A stretch of DNA of 64,000 bases from Sphingobium sp. B2D3C (lineage in GTDB: Bacteria > Pseudomonadota > Alphaproteobacteria > Sphingomonadales > Sphingomonadaceae): contig NZ_JAOQOK010000001.1 of assembly GCF_025961835.1 (NCBI RefSeq), forward strand, positions 1,178,001 through 1,242,000, given 5' to 3'. Below, piece by piece: positions 33,793 to 42,231 of this stretch; within the stretch, counting starts at the first letter, position 1, and every line of letters begins with the position of its first letter. Both the position numbers and the translations under genes were made by a program. The notes beneath the pieces were generated by a model, which had not been told where the DNA came from, did not search any database, and worked only from the letters and a program-made list of their open reading frames with translations.

Positions 33793-34920
33793 TCAGCGGG
33801 CGGAGGCGACTGCGGCGCCGGCTTTGGTCGCGTGAATGTCCACCGTCACCTTCGCGCTCAGGCCAGCGATCATCGGCCGCTCCGGATGGCCGTCTATGGC
33901 AATGCGCACCGGCACGCGCTGCGTCACCTTCACCCAGTTGCCATTGGCATTCTGGGCCGGGAGCACCGAGAATTCAGAGCCGGTGCCCGCGCCAATGCTA
34001 TCGACATGGCCACGGATATGCGATCCGGGATAGGCATCGATCTTGATATCGGCGCTCTGGCCCGGGCGCATCCTGTCGAGATCGGTTTCCTTGAAATTCG
34101 CGGTCACCCAGATCCGGTCGCTGGCGACGATGCTGACCAGTGGCAGACCTTGCACCGCCATCTGACCGACTTGCAGGCGACTGGCCTGGCTGATCCGGCC
34201 GGAGACGGGGGCATGGACCACAGTGCGATCGAGGTTGAGAGCGGCCTGATCGCGCTGGGCTTGCGCCGCGGCGATTTCAGGATTGACGCCCGGCACCTGC
34301 GCGCCGTTGGCGAGCGCGGCCTTGGCCTTGGCGGCATCGGCTTCCGCCGTGCGCAGCCGCGTGCGGGCATTGTCGAGCGCCTGCTGGGATTGCTGGAGAC
34401 GGGCGCGGGTGGTGAACCCGTCCTTCATCAGCGCCTGCTGCCGGTCGAGATCCTGCTGGGCGTAATAAACGTCCTCACGCGCACCGGTGATGTCGACATT
34501 CGTTGCCTGAAAATCCGTGCGGAGACGCCCGACCGCGACCTGCGCATTGGCGATCTGGGCGTTGGCCTGCTGGAGCGCGACCTTGTAGGGCTGCTGGTCG
34601 ACGACGAACAGCACGTCGCCGGCCTTCACCATCTGGTTCTCGCGAACCTTCACCTCGATGATCCGCCCAGCGACATCGCTGCCGACTGCCACGATGTCCT
34701 GCTTTACATAGGCATTGTCGGTCGACACGGTGCGCCCGCTCGTCGCCCAGAACCACGCGCCCACCGCCAGAATGATCAGCGGCACCGAAATCATGAGCAA
34801 GCGGTTGCGCAAGCGCTTGCCGCGCGGCTCCGCTGCGACTGTTTCATCGGGTGCGGCCACGGTCTCGGCAGGCGCAGGCGCCTGAGCGGTCGGACGCAGG
34901 GCAGGATCGGCTTCAGACAT
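33793..34920 (-). CDS. emrA: Membrane fusion protein, EmrA/HlyD family
   Basis: Periplasmic adaptor linking EmrB to an outer-membrane channel. The start MSEADPALRPTAQ at 34920 gives 375 residues. One membrane anchor lies at about residues 38-60 (LLMISVPLIILAVGAWFW). It is followed by the lipoyl half-motif (DVAGRIIEVKVRENQMVKAGDVLF), a long helical hairpin (about 110-215, with repeated Gln/Ala/Arg), the second lipoyl half (VVHAPVSGRISQASRLQVGQ) and a beta-barrel region. The start overlaps the marR stop by 8 bases. Open reading upstream of this ATG is an overlap with marR, not a real extension. Confidence 0.93.
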   Translation of the reverse strand: MSEADPALRPTAQAPAPAETVAAPDETVAAEPRGKRLRNRLLMISVPLIILAVGAWFWATSGRTVSTDNAYVKQDIVAVGSDVAGRIIEVKVRENQMVKAGDVLFVVDQQPYKVALQQANAQIANAQVAVGRLRTDFQATNVDITGAREDVYYAQQDLDRQQALMKDGFTTRARLQQSQQALDNARTRLRTAEADAAKAKAALANGAQVPGVNPEIAAAQAQRDQAALNLDRTVVHAPVSGRISQASRLQVGQMAVQGLPLVSIVASDRIWVTANFKETDLDRMRPGQSADIKIDAYPGSHIRGHVDSIGAGTGSEFSVLPAQNANGNWVKVTQRVPVRIAIDGHPERPMIAGLSAKVTVDIHATKAGAAVASAR

Positions 34921-35383
34921 GGACTGCCGCCTCCTTTGCGGCCTCGTCAGTGGCAGGCTGGCTATCACCGGAAAGATTGTCGCGGATGCGGCAGAGCACG
35001 GAAAGCACGGTTTCCTGATCTTCTGCTGAAATGCCGGCGAGCGATTCATTGAGAACCCGCTGGCCGATCTGCTGCAATTCGGCGGCGAGCGGCTTGGCCG
35101 CCTCGGTCAGGAACAGCTGCCAGGCGCGGCGGTCCTGCGGATCGCGACGGCGCTCGACCATGTCGGCCTGCTCGAGGCGGTCCACCATGCGACAGGTCGT
35201 GATCGGCTCGACATCCAGCCGCTCGGCAAGCGCGCCCTGGTTGATGCCGGGAAATCGCATGATCTGCGCGAGCGCGCGCATCTGCGGCCCGGTAATGCCA
35301 AGGCTACGGGTGCGCTCGTCGAACCGGCGACGATATATGCGCCCGAGGTCGCCGATCGCAAAGGCGAGATGATTGCCGTCCAT
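34913..35383 (-). CDS. MarR family transcriptional regulator
   Basis: Winged-helix dimeric repressor of 156 residues, probably controlling its own operon with emrA and emrB. The start MDGNHLAFAIGDLGRIYRRR is preferred to an upstream ATG. The recognition region is MRFPGINQGALAERLDVEPITTCRMVDRLEQADMVERR in outline, with the wing residues RRDPQDRRAWQL matching the MarR wing signature (DxRxxxL-like). A symmetric sequence lies 13-34 bases upstream of the start and is a natural operator. Ligands of such regulators are commonly phenolic compounds or the drug exported; which applies here is unknown. Confidence 0.92.
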   Translation of the reverse strand: MDGNHLAFAIGDLGRIYRRRFDERTRSLGITGPQMRALAQIMRFPGINQGALAERLDVEPITTCRMVDRLEQADMVERRRDPQDRRAWQLFLTEAAKPLAAELQQIGQRVLNESLAGISAEDQETVLSVLCRIRDNLSGDSQPATDEAAKEAAVHV

Positions 35384-35395
35384 GATGCCGGCGCA

Positions 35396-35417
35396 TTTAG
35401 TAAGCGGGCTTATTAAA
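35396..35417. promoter_or_regulatory. Candidate operator of the marR-emrA-emrB operon
   Basis: TTTAGTAAGC and GCTTATTAAA form a 10-bp inverted repeat with one mismatch and a 2-base spacer, in an AT-rich patch just upstream of marR. Size and spacing fit a MarR dimer site, and the position would overlap the promoter. It may also face the divergent hydrolase gene 100 bases away. That MarR binds it is inference. Confidence 0.7.
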
Positions 35418-35514
35418 AGCAAGTCCAGACTCTGTCACCCAATGGCGGGACAGGGCGCTCATCTCCCGCGCATTGGCCTTGCCTTTCGGACCCGATCTCC
35501 GCCACAATCGGGCG

Positions 35515-36279
35515 ATGACAGAGACATCGACGATCCGCCTCGAGCATCTTCAGGGCCATGACGGCACGCGCATCGCCGTCCATCGGCTCGGCGATGGGCC
35601 GGCGGTCATCATGCTGCATGGCCTCAGTTCCAGCGCGCAAATCAACTGGCAGCGATATGGCACGGCCCAGAAAATCGCTGATGCCGGTTTCGAGGCGATC
35701 ATGATCGATCAGCGCGTGCATGGCTGCAGCGATGCGCCGACGGATGCCGATGCCTATCCGCAGGACGTGATGCTGCTCGACATGGAAGCGGTGATCGGGG
35801 CGCTGGGCGTCACGCAGTTCGATCTAGTCGGCTATTCAATGGGCGCGCGGCTGTGCCTGGGACTGATCGACCGTGGCATGACACCACGGCAACTGGTGCT
35901 GGGTGGCATGGGGCTGGAAGGCCTGCTGGAGTGGGCGCGCCGTCGGCAGTTCTTCCTCAATGCACTCGATCATTTCGAGACGGTACGGCCGGGCGACCGC
36001 GACTATATGGCGATCCATTTCATGAAGACCATGAAGATCGATCCGGTCGCCTTGCGCCTGCTGCTGATGAGCATGAGCGATATGGATCACGCGGTGCTGG
36101 CCAAGGTGACGATGCCGACCCTGGTGCTGTGCGGCGAGGATGATGACGATAACGGCTCGGCCGATGCGCTGGTCGGGGCTCTGCCCGATGCGCAACGCGG
36201 CACATGCCCCGGCACGCATATGACAGCGATCACCAAACCGGAATTCGGACAGGCCATCGCCGACTATCTCGCGGGTTGA
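35515..36279 (+). CDS. Alpha/beta hydrolase
   Basis: Cytoplasmic hydrolase of 254 residues from the ATG at 35515. Fold markers are VIMLHGLSSSAQINW (oxyanion hole, HG), the nucleophile elbow FDLVGYSMGARLCLGL with catalytic Ser in GYSMG, the acid probably in LVLCGEDDDDNGSADAL, and the catalytic His in PGTHMTAI. It resembles the broad esterase/haloperoxidase-like group, and substrate cannot be predicted. No signal peptide. It is divergent from marR and lies 71 bases before the M2 peptidase. It could in principle be controlled from the same regulatory gap as the efflux operon. Confidence 0.85.
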   Translation: MTETSTIRLEHLQGHDGTRIAVHRLGDGPAVIMLHGLSSSAQINWQRYGTAQKIADAGFEAIMIDQRVHGCSDAPTDADAYPQDVMLLDMEAVIGALGVTQFDLVGYSMGARLCLGLIDRGMTPRQLVLGGMGLEGLLEWARRRQFFLNALDHFETVRPGDRDYMAIHFMKTMKIDPVALRLLLMSMSDMDHAVLAKVTMPTLVLCGEDDDDNGSADALVGALPDAQRGTCPGTHMTAITKPEFGQAIADYLAG

Positions 36280-36350
36280 CGAACCTAGCCCTGACAGGCC
36301 AGCTTGGCTGCAATCCACAGGCTCAGGCCACAGGTTCAGGGACACCAATC

Positions 36351-38240
36351 ATGCTCAATCCCGTTTCGCGCCTTGCCGTAGCGGCAGCGCTCTCATTTGC
36401 CGTTTGCGGCGCGCCGGCTTTGGCCCAGGCCGATTCGGCTCCGGCGCAGGCCACGCCCACGTCGGCTCAGGCCGATGCGCTCGTGGCGCAAGCCGAGAAG
36501 GAATTCTTCGATTATTCGCTGGAGGCCAATCAGGTCTATTGGGTCAACGCAACCTATCTGACCGAGGATACAGATGCGCTTGCCGCCCGCGTCGGCGCCA
36601 AGGGCACCGAGATGTCGGTCCGCTATGCGCTGGAGGCCGCCAAATTCGAGAAGGTGCCGGGCCTCTCCTACGACACCAAGCGCAAGCTCGACATCTTGCG
36701 GGCAGGCATCGTGCTGCCGGCGCCGACCACGCCCGGCGCCGCTGCCGAGCTGAACGCCATCGCGACCAAGCTGCAGTCCGATTATGGCAAGGGTCGCGGC
36801 ACGTTGGACGGCAAGCCGATCAACGGCAGCGATATCGAAGCGGAGATGGGCAATCTCGACCACACGCCGAACGAATATCGGGAGATGTGGACGAGCTGGC
36901 ACGACAATGTCGGCAAGCCGATGCGCGGCGAGTTCGAGCGGCTGGTAACCATCGCCAATGAAGGCGCCAAGGAGCTGGGCTTTGCGGATGCAGGCGCGAT
37001 GTGGCGCTCCAATTACGATATGCCGCCGGACGACTTCGCCAAGCTGACCGAAAAGCTCTGGCAGGATGTGAAGCCGCTCTACGATTCGCTGCACTGCTAT
37101 GTGCGGGACAAGCTGAATGCCAAATATGGCGATGCAGTCCAGCCCAAGACCGGGCCGATCCGCGCCGATCTGCTCGGCAACATGTGGGCGCAGGAATGGG
37201 GTAATATCTACCCGCTGGTCGCGCCGGCCGGGGCCGGCGATCTGGGCTATGACATCGGCGCGCTGCTCAAAGCCAAGGGCTATGTGGAAGCCAGCCCGAC
37301 CGAGGCCGATCCCGCCAAGCGTGGAAAGTGGGAAACGCAGATGTTCAAGTTCGGCGAGGGCTTCTTCTCCTCGCTTGGCTTCGACCCGCTGCCGGAAACC
37401 TTCTGGACGCGCACCCAGTTCATCAAGCCGCTCGATCGGGAAGTGGTCTGCCACGCCTCGGCTTGGGATATCGACAATAAGGACGATATCCGCATCAAGA
37501 TGTGCACAAAGGTGGACAGCGGCGACTTCGTCACCATCCACCACGAGCTGGGGCATAATTATTACCAGCGCGCCTATAAGGACAAGAGCTTCCTCTATCT
37601 GAACGGCGCCAATGACGGCTTCCATGAGGCCATTGGCGACACCATCGCGCTGTCGATCACGCCACAATATCTGGTCGACATCGGCCTGCTCGATCCGTCC
37701 AAGGTGCCAGGCACGGACAAGGACATCGGCCTGCTGCTGCGGCAGGCGATGGACAAGATCGCCTTCCTGCCCTTCGGCCTATTGATCGATCGCTGGCGCT
37801 GGGGCGTGTTCGACGGCTCGATCCAGCCGGCGGATTACAACAAGGCGTGGAATGCCATGCGGCTGCAATATCAGGGCATCGTTCCGCCGACGGAACGTCC
37901 GGATGACGCGTTCGACGCCGGCGCGAAATATCACATTCCGGCGAGTGTGCCCTATACCCGCTACTTCCTGGCGCGGCTGCTGCAGTTCCAATTCTATGAG
38001 GCTGCCTGCAAGCAGTCGGGCTGGAAGGGGCCGCTCCACCGCTGTTCCTTCTACGGCAACAAGGCCGTCGGTGAAAAGCTGAACGCCATGCTGGAAATGG
38101 GCGCCTCCCGTCCGTGGCCGGACGCGCTGCAGGCCTTCACCGGCTCGCGCGAGATGAGCGGCAAGGCGCTGGCCGCCTATTTCTCGCCGCTGAAGACCTG
38201 GCTGGACCGGCAGAACAAGGGAAAGAGCTGCGGCTGGTGA
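36351..38240 (+). CDS. M2 family peptidyl-dipeptidase (bacterial ACE-like metallopeptidase)
   Basis: Secreted zinc peptidase of 629 residues that should cleave dipeptides from peptide C-termini. A signal peptide covers about residues 1-26 (RLAVAAALSFAVCGAPALAQ). The zinc motif is HHELGHNYY, with HExxH at 398-402, and the third ligand is Glu426 in GFHEAIGD, the 24-residue spacing used by the M2 family. Other conserved text includes MCTKVDSGDF upstream and ASVPYTRYFLARLLQFQFYEA near the C-terminus. Bacterial homologues of angiotensin-converting enzyme are found in xanthomonads and sphingomonads. The ATG at 36351 is chosen because the signal peptide begins there. The final residues (GKSCGW) include a Cys. 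Confidence 0.93.
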   Translation: MLNPVSRLAVAAALSFAVCGAPALAQADSAPAQATPTSAQADALVAQAEKEFFDYSLEANQVYWVNATYLTEDTDALAARVGAKGTEMSVRYALEAAKFEKVPGLSYDTKRKLDILRAGIVLPAPTTPGAAAELNAIATKLQSDYGKGRGTLDGKPINGSDIEAEMGNLDHTPNEYREMWTSWHDNVGKPMRGEFERLVTIANEGAKELGFADAGAMWRSNYDMPPDDFAKLTEKLWQDVKPLYDSLHCYVRDKLNAKYGDAVQPKTGPIRADLLGNMWAQEWGNIYPLVAPAGAGDLGYDIGALLKAKGYVEASPTEADPAKRGKWETQMFKFGEGFFSSLGFDPLPETFWTRTQFIKPLDREVVCHASAWDIDNKDDIRIKMCTKVDSGDFVTIHHELGHNYYQRAYKDKSFLYLNGANDGFHEAIGDTIALSITPQYLVDIGLLDPSKVPGTDKDIGLLLRQAMDKIAFLPFGLLIDRWRWGVFDGSIQPADYNKAWNAMRLQYQGIVPPTERPDDAFDAGAKYHIPASVPYTRYFLARLLQFQFYEAACKQSGWKGPLHRCSFYGNKAVGEKLNAMLEMGASRPWPDALQAFTGSREMSGKALAAYFSPLKTWLDRQNKGKSCGW

Positions 38241-38383
38241 GCCGCCAGCGGGGCAGGGCGAGCCGCTCTGCCCCGTCCTTACACCGAAGCCTTGATAGTC
38301 CGCTGATGCGCTAGGCGCGGGCGAGGCGAGTGGACGTGCGAATGATGGTTAACGCAGCAGGGAATGCGCGCAATGCTTAGATA

Positions 38384-38406
38384 AACATGCTATTTGACAG
38401 CATGTT
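38384..38406. promoter_or_regulatory. Inverted repeat upstream of the diguanylate cyclase
   Basis: AACATGCT and AGCATGTT form a perfect 8-bp inverted repeat with a 7-base AT-rich spacer, ending 18 bases before the GGDEF gene start. About 35 bases further upstream, ATGGTTAA (38344-38351) is the reverse complement of TTAACCAT, the CtrA half-site known from Caulobacter and relatives. Both lie where a promoter would be. The proteins that bind are not known. Confidence 0.5.
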
Positions 38407-38424
38407 AGATGGTCTGGTGGGCAT

Positions 38425-39258
38425 ATGGTCTGGCTTCTCCTGTTAATCGTCTCGGCCGGCATTGGCTTGCTCGCATCGTCCCTTCCCTCGATCCATTCGA
38501 TCCTCAAGGCCCTCAAAGGTGGCGATTTGTACCGCCGCTGGAATCGCCTTCGCTGGTTGGTCGTCGGCTTCATCATGGCCTATGTCGTGTACGGCAGCAG
38601 CCGCTTTGCCACGGTGTCGGAGCCAACGGATTTGCTTGGCAGTCTGATTCTGCTGGCGGGCGGGTTCTTCGTGCTCGCCGTCGCCCGGCTCTCCGCATTG
38701 ACCACGCAGGATCTCGTGCGCATCGCCATACTGGAGCGCGATGTGGTGCGCGATCCGCTCACCGGCACGTTCAACCGGCGCTATCTCGACACAAGGCTGG
38801 ACGAAGAGATCAGTCGGTCCCGCCGCTCGGGACTGCCCCTTTCCACGCTGATGATCGATCTGGACCATTTCAAAGGCGTCAATGATTTCTATGGGCATCT
38901 GGTCGGAGATCAGGTGTTGCGTCACGTGAGTTCGCTGATCCAGAGCCAGGTGCGCCTGAACGACATCGTGGTGCGCTATGGCGGCGAAGAGTTTGTCGTC
39001 ATCACGCCGGACAGCAGCCTGGAAGATGCGGCGCGGCTGGGGCACCGGCTGCTGCGGCAGTTGCGCGACCACAGCATCGATTTGCCCAATGGCGACACGC
39101 TGGCGGTCACCGCCAGCATCGGCGCGGCCACGCTTGCGGAGGCGGAGGGGCGCACGACATTCCTGCGCCGGGCGGACGATGCGCTGTATGAGGCCAAGCG
39201 CGGGGGCCGCGATCGGCTTTGCGTCGCCGGCCGGCTGGCGGAGGAGAGCCCGGCCTGA
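38425..39258 (+). CDS. Membrane-bound diguanylate cyclase (GGDEF)
   Basis: Synthesises cyclic-di-GMP from two GTP. The 277-residue protein has three hydrophobic segments in its first 95 residues (WLLLLIVSAGIGLLAS, WLVVGFIMAYVVYGS, LLGSLILLAGGFFVLAVA), then a full GGDEF domain: RDPLTGTFNRRYLD, LMIDLDHFKGVNDFYGH, and the active-site signature RYGGEEF near residue 190, so it should be catalytically active. RVR-type spacing upstream of the signature for an allosteric I-site is not obvious. No EAL domain. It is alone between the M2 peptidase and the convergent AMP nucleosidase; the PilZ protein at 5.7 kb is a possible receptor. Confidence 0.92.
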   Translation: MVWLLLLIVSAGIGLLASSLPSIHSILKALKGGDLYRRWNRLRWLVVGFIMAYVVYGSSRFATVSEPTDLLGSLILLAGGFFVLAVARLSALTTQDLVRIAILERDVVRDPLTGTFNRRYLDTRLDEEISRSRRSGLPLSTLMIDLDHFKGVNDFYGHLVGDQVLRHVSSLIQSQVRLNDIVVRYGGEEFVVITPDSSLEDAARLGHRLLRQLRDHSIDLPNGDTLAVTASIGAATLAEAEGRTTFLRRADDALYEAKRGGRDRLCVAGRLAEESPA

Positions 39259-39273
39259 CGTCCCTTCGCGCCG

Positions 39274-40722
39274 TCAGCGAAAGGGCGGCTCGTTGAAGGC
39301 GCGCAGCTTGCGGCTGTGCAGGCGGTCGCCCTGCTGGCGCAGGCGTTCGCAGGTCTCGATGCCGATGGCGAGGTGGCCCGCTATGGCTTCCTCGTAGAAA
39401 CGATTGGCCTGGCCCGGCAGCTTGAGCTCGCCATGGATCGGCTTGTCGGAGACGCATAGCAACGTGCCATAGGGCACCCGGAAGCGATATCCTTGGGCGG
39501 CGATGGTCGCGCTCTCCATATCCACGCCCACCGCGCGCGAGAGGGAGAAGCGCAGGGCCGAGCGGGAGTAGCGCAGCTCCCAGTTGCGGTCGTCCGTCGT
39601 CACGATGGTGCCGGTGCGCAGGCGGCGCTTCATGTCGCCGCTGGCGCCCAGAATATGCTCGCACGCCTCGGCCATCGCCACCTGCACCTCGGCAATCGCC
39701 GGCACCGGGATTTCCGGCGGCAGCATTTCATCGAGCACATGGTCGTCGCGCAGATAGGCATGGGCCAGCACATAGTCGCCGATCCGCTGGCTGGGACGCA
39801 GGCCGCCGCAGTGGCCGATCATCAGCCATGCCTCGGGCCGCAACACGGCGAGATGATCGCAGATGGTCTTCGCGTTGGCGGGGCCGACGCCGATGTTGAC
39901 GAGCGTGATCCCCGTGCCGTCCGGGGCGATCAAGTGGTAGGCCGGCATTTGGTGACGCCGCCAGGCGCTGTCAGCGATCGCGCTTTCCGGATTGGCGGTG
40001 TCGGCGGTGACCTCGACGCCCCCGGCACCGGAAAGCGCCGTGAAACGCGTGCCGGGTCGCTTGAGTTCGGTGCAGCCCCAGCGCACGAACTCATCGACAT
40101 AGCGGTGATAGTTGGTGAACAGAATGTAGCGCTGGACGTGCTCGGGCGGCGTGCCGGTATAATGCCGCAGACGCGCCAGACTGAAATCCGTGCGCAGGGC
40201 GTCGAACAGCGCCAGCGGACGCTCGCCTGATGGGCCGGGCAGCAGCAGCCCGTCCGCCACCTCATCGCCGATCTGCGCGAGCTCCGTCGACGGGAAATGG
40301 CGCGCCAATTCGCTGGGCGGGATCGCAGCAAGTGTGCCGGCGGGCAGCGAATCCAGCACATAGGGGAACGGGATTGCCTGATCGCTCCGGCCGACGCTGA
40401 CTTCCACCTCATAATCGGCCATCAGCAGATCGAGCTGTTCGGTCAGATAGCGCGCGAACATCTGCGGCCGGGTGATCGTCGTCACATAATGGCCGGGGCG
40501 AGAGAGGCGCGCGAAGGAGCGGCGGCTCGGCACGCCGTCATTGGTCTGATGATAATCGATGATCAGCGAGGGATAGCAGAAATCCCGGTCCGCCACCGAG
40601 CGGGCGGAAGGCACGGTGCCATCCTTGGCATAAGCGAAAATGGCCTCGCGCAGATTGGCGGTGGCGGTTTCATAGCCCGCGATCAGCGCTTCGACGATGT
40701 GGGTGCTGGAAGCTTGGTTCAT
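39274..40722 (-). CDS. amn: AMP nucleosidase
   Basis: Cleaves AMP to adenine and ribose-5-phosphate, regulating the intracellular AMP pool. At 482 residues it matches the E. coli enzyme (484 aa) in length. The N-terminal regulatory domain has FCYPSLIIDYHQTN and the block TRPQMFARYLTEQLDLLM. The C-terminal phosphorylase-like catalytic domain has VNIGVGPANAKTICDHLAVLRP, MIGHCGGLR and AVGVDMESATIAAQGYRF, followed by LCVSDKPIHGELKLPG. It is a single gene, convergent with the GGDEF gene 15 bases away. Confidence 0.95.
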   Translation of the reverse strand: MNQASSTHIVEALIAGYETATANLREAIFAYAKDGTVPSARSVADRDFCYPSLIIDYHQTNDGVPSRRSFARLSRPGHYVTTITRPQMFARYLTEQLDLLMADYEVEVSVGRSDQAIPFPYVLDSLPAGTLAAIPPSELARHFPSTELAQIGDEVADGLLLPGPSGERPLALFDALRTDFSLARLRHYTGTPPEHVQRYILFTNYHRYVDEFVRWGCTELKRPGTRFTALSGAGGVEVTADTANPESAIADSAWRRHQMPAYHLIAPDGTGITLVNIGVGPANAKTICDHLAVLRPEAWLMIGHCGGLRPSQRIGDYVLAHAYLRDDHVLDEMLPPEIPVPAIAEVQVAMAEACEHILGASGDMKRRLRTGTIVTTDDRNWELRYSRSALRFSLSRAVGVDMESATIAAQGYRFRVPYGTLLCVSDKPIHGELKLPGQANRFYEEAIAGHLAIGIETCERLRQQGDRLHSRKLRAFNEPPFR

Positions 40723-40812
40723 GCCCCTTCATAGCTGGCCTGTATGACAGGCGGAAGAGGGGCGGGGTGCGGGGCAGCAGCGACTTGCGCCACCGCCCCG
40801 TTTGCTATGGTC

Positions 40813-41295
40813 TTAGAGCTGCTCGAGCATGAAATCGGCGCTGGAAACGCGGAATTCGCCCGGCGCTTCGACATGGAGCTGCTCGACCACGCCATCATTG
40901 ACCAGCATCGAGAAGCGCTGGCCGCGCGTGCCGAGACCGAATTTGCTGCCGTCCATGGTGAGGCCGACGGCTTCGGCGAAGCTGCCATTGCCATCTGCGA
41001 GCATTGTCACCTTGCCGTCAGCCGACGAGGCCTTGCCCCACGCGCCCATGACGAACGGATCGTTGACGGCGGTGCAGGCGATCTCGTCGACGCCCTTGGC
41101 CTTGAGGTCGCTTTCCTTCTCGATATAGCCCGGCAGGTGCTTGGCCGAGCAGGTAGGCGTGAAGGCGCCCGGAACGGAGAAGAGCGCGACCTTGCGGCCA
41201 GCAAAATAATTCTTGCTGTCAACCGGTTCGGGGCCGTTTTCGGTCATCTTGACGAAGGTCGTTTCGGGCAGCGTGTCGCCAACTTTGATCGTCAT
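40813..41295 (-). CDS. Peroxiredoxin, Prx5 type
   Basis: Thiol peroxidase of 160 residues that reduces hydrogen peroxide and alkyl hydroperoxides, probably with glutathione/glutaredoxin as reductant. The peroxidatic cysteine is Cys49 in PGAFTPTCSAKHLPGYI, the Prx5 (AhpC/TSA-redoxin) signature. A second Cys at about residue 73 (IACTAVNDPF) may be the resolving residue. The C-terminus ends SSADFMLEQL. AGGAG stands before the ATG at 41295; an upstream continuation of the frame is not supported. A glutaredoxin gene begins at the far end of the window. Confidence 0.93.
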   Translation of the reverse strand: MTIKVGDTLPETTFVKMTENGPEPVDSKNYFAGRKVALFSVPGAFTPTCSAKHLPGYIEKESDLKAKGVDEIACTAVNDPFVMGAWGKASSADGKVTMLADGNGSFAEAVGLTMDGSKFGLGTRGQRFSMLVNDGVVEQLHVEAPGEFRVSSADFMLEQL

Positions 41296-41504
41296 CGGTG
41301 TCTCCTGTTCTGGGGGAAAGGGCTCGGCTGGTGAACCAGCGCGCAGCGAGCAAGTCGGTGTTCGGCCTGCGCCTGTCAAGGTCGATGCTGTGCGGGGCCG
41401 GGCGGCTCTGCGGTACGATGGCCGCTCAGCCGGACGGGTCAAGCGCCTGCGGGGTGGACGCATGCTCCCCAACAAGGCATGGTCGCGCTCAGGAGGCCCA
41501 TCGC

Positions 41505-42077
41505 ATGAGCGCGCCCGCGCAACCGAGACTCTCCCTCGCCGGCAAATTGTTGCTGGCCATGCCGGATATGCCGGACGCGCGGTTCGAGCGCGCAGTCATT
41601 CTCCTGTGCGTGCATGACGAGGGCGGCGCCCTGGGCATCGCGCTGCACGAGCCGATGGAGGGCATGGGACTGCATGCTCTGCTTGGCTCGTTAAGCATCG
41701 ACGCGCAGTCGGTGGGCGATGAGCCGGTGCTGCAAGGCGGGCCTGTCGAACCGCGCCGCGGCTTTGTGCTGCACAGTCGGGACTGGATGACGGCGGACAG
41801 CCACCCCATCGATGACGAGATTGCGCTCACCGGGTCGATGGAGGTGCTGCACGCCGTTGCTTCGGGCGGCGGGCCGGCCCGCTGGTTGGTCGCCTTGGGC
41901 TATGCCGGGTGGAGCGCGGGACAGCTGGAAACGGAGCTGGCCGCGCCGGGCTGGTATCTCAGCAAGGCGCAGCCTTATCGGCTGTTCTCGATGGCGCCGG
42001 AGAACCGCTGGGCCGGGGCGTTTTCGCTCGAAGGCATCGATCCCGCGATGCTGACCGGCAATATGGGACACGCCTGA
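41505..42077 (+). CDS. yqgE: YqgE/AlgH family protein
   Basis: Cytoplasmic protein of 190 residues in the UPF0301 family; structure known for homologues, function not settled. Family marks are LAGKLLLAMPDMPDARFERAVI at the N-terminus, ALGIALHEPM, VLQGGPVEPRRGFVLH, and at the C-terminus FALGYAGWSAGQLETELA-like text followed by WYLSKA. AGGAGG lies 8 bases before the ATG at 41505. It is divergent from the peroxiredoxin gene (210-base gap with no other gene seen) and 154 bases upstream of ahcY. Confidence 0.92.
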   Translation: MSAPAQPRLSLAGKLLLAMPDMPDARFERAVILLCVHDEGGALGIALHEPMEGMGLHALLGSLSIDAQSVGDEPVLQGGPVEPRRGFVLHSRDWMTADSHPIDDEIALTGSMEVLHAVASGGGPARWLVALGYAGWSAGQLETELAAPGWYLSKAQPYRLFSMAPENRWAGAFSLEGIDPAMLTGNMGHA

Positions 42078-42123
42078 CACGGCAGGCTGGCTTCCTTCAT
42101 CCCTTCCGCCCGACCCCAATCAC

Positions 42124-42139
42124 ATAAAGATATCTTTAT
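42124..42139. promoter_or_regulatory. Perfect 16-bp palindrome upstream of ahcY, candidate SahR-type operator
   Basis: ATAAAGATATCTTTAT is a perfect 16-bp palindrome 92 bases upstream of the ahcY start, in a locally AT-rich patch of otherwise GC-rich DNA. ArsR-family SahR regulators control ahcY and other methionine-cycle genes in several proteobacteria and bind symmetric AT-rich sites of this kind. The assignment to SahR is inference; no regulator gene is next to it. Confidence 0.65.
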
Positions 42140-42231
42140 ATTTGCGAGGGAGCGATAGCCTTGGTAAGGCGCCGCGGTGTTACCGGTGGCGTGCGTAGCG
42201 GCCCCGGCTCAGGCAATCAGGAGAATGATCA

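Noticed and set aside
42140..42231. SAM or SAH riboswitch in the ahcY leader
   Set aside because: I looked for the conserved cores of the SAM-II, SAM/SAH and SAH classes and did not find them; only weak hairpins around a GGTAA/TTACC pair.
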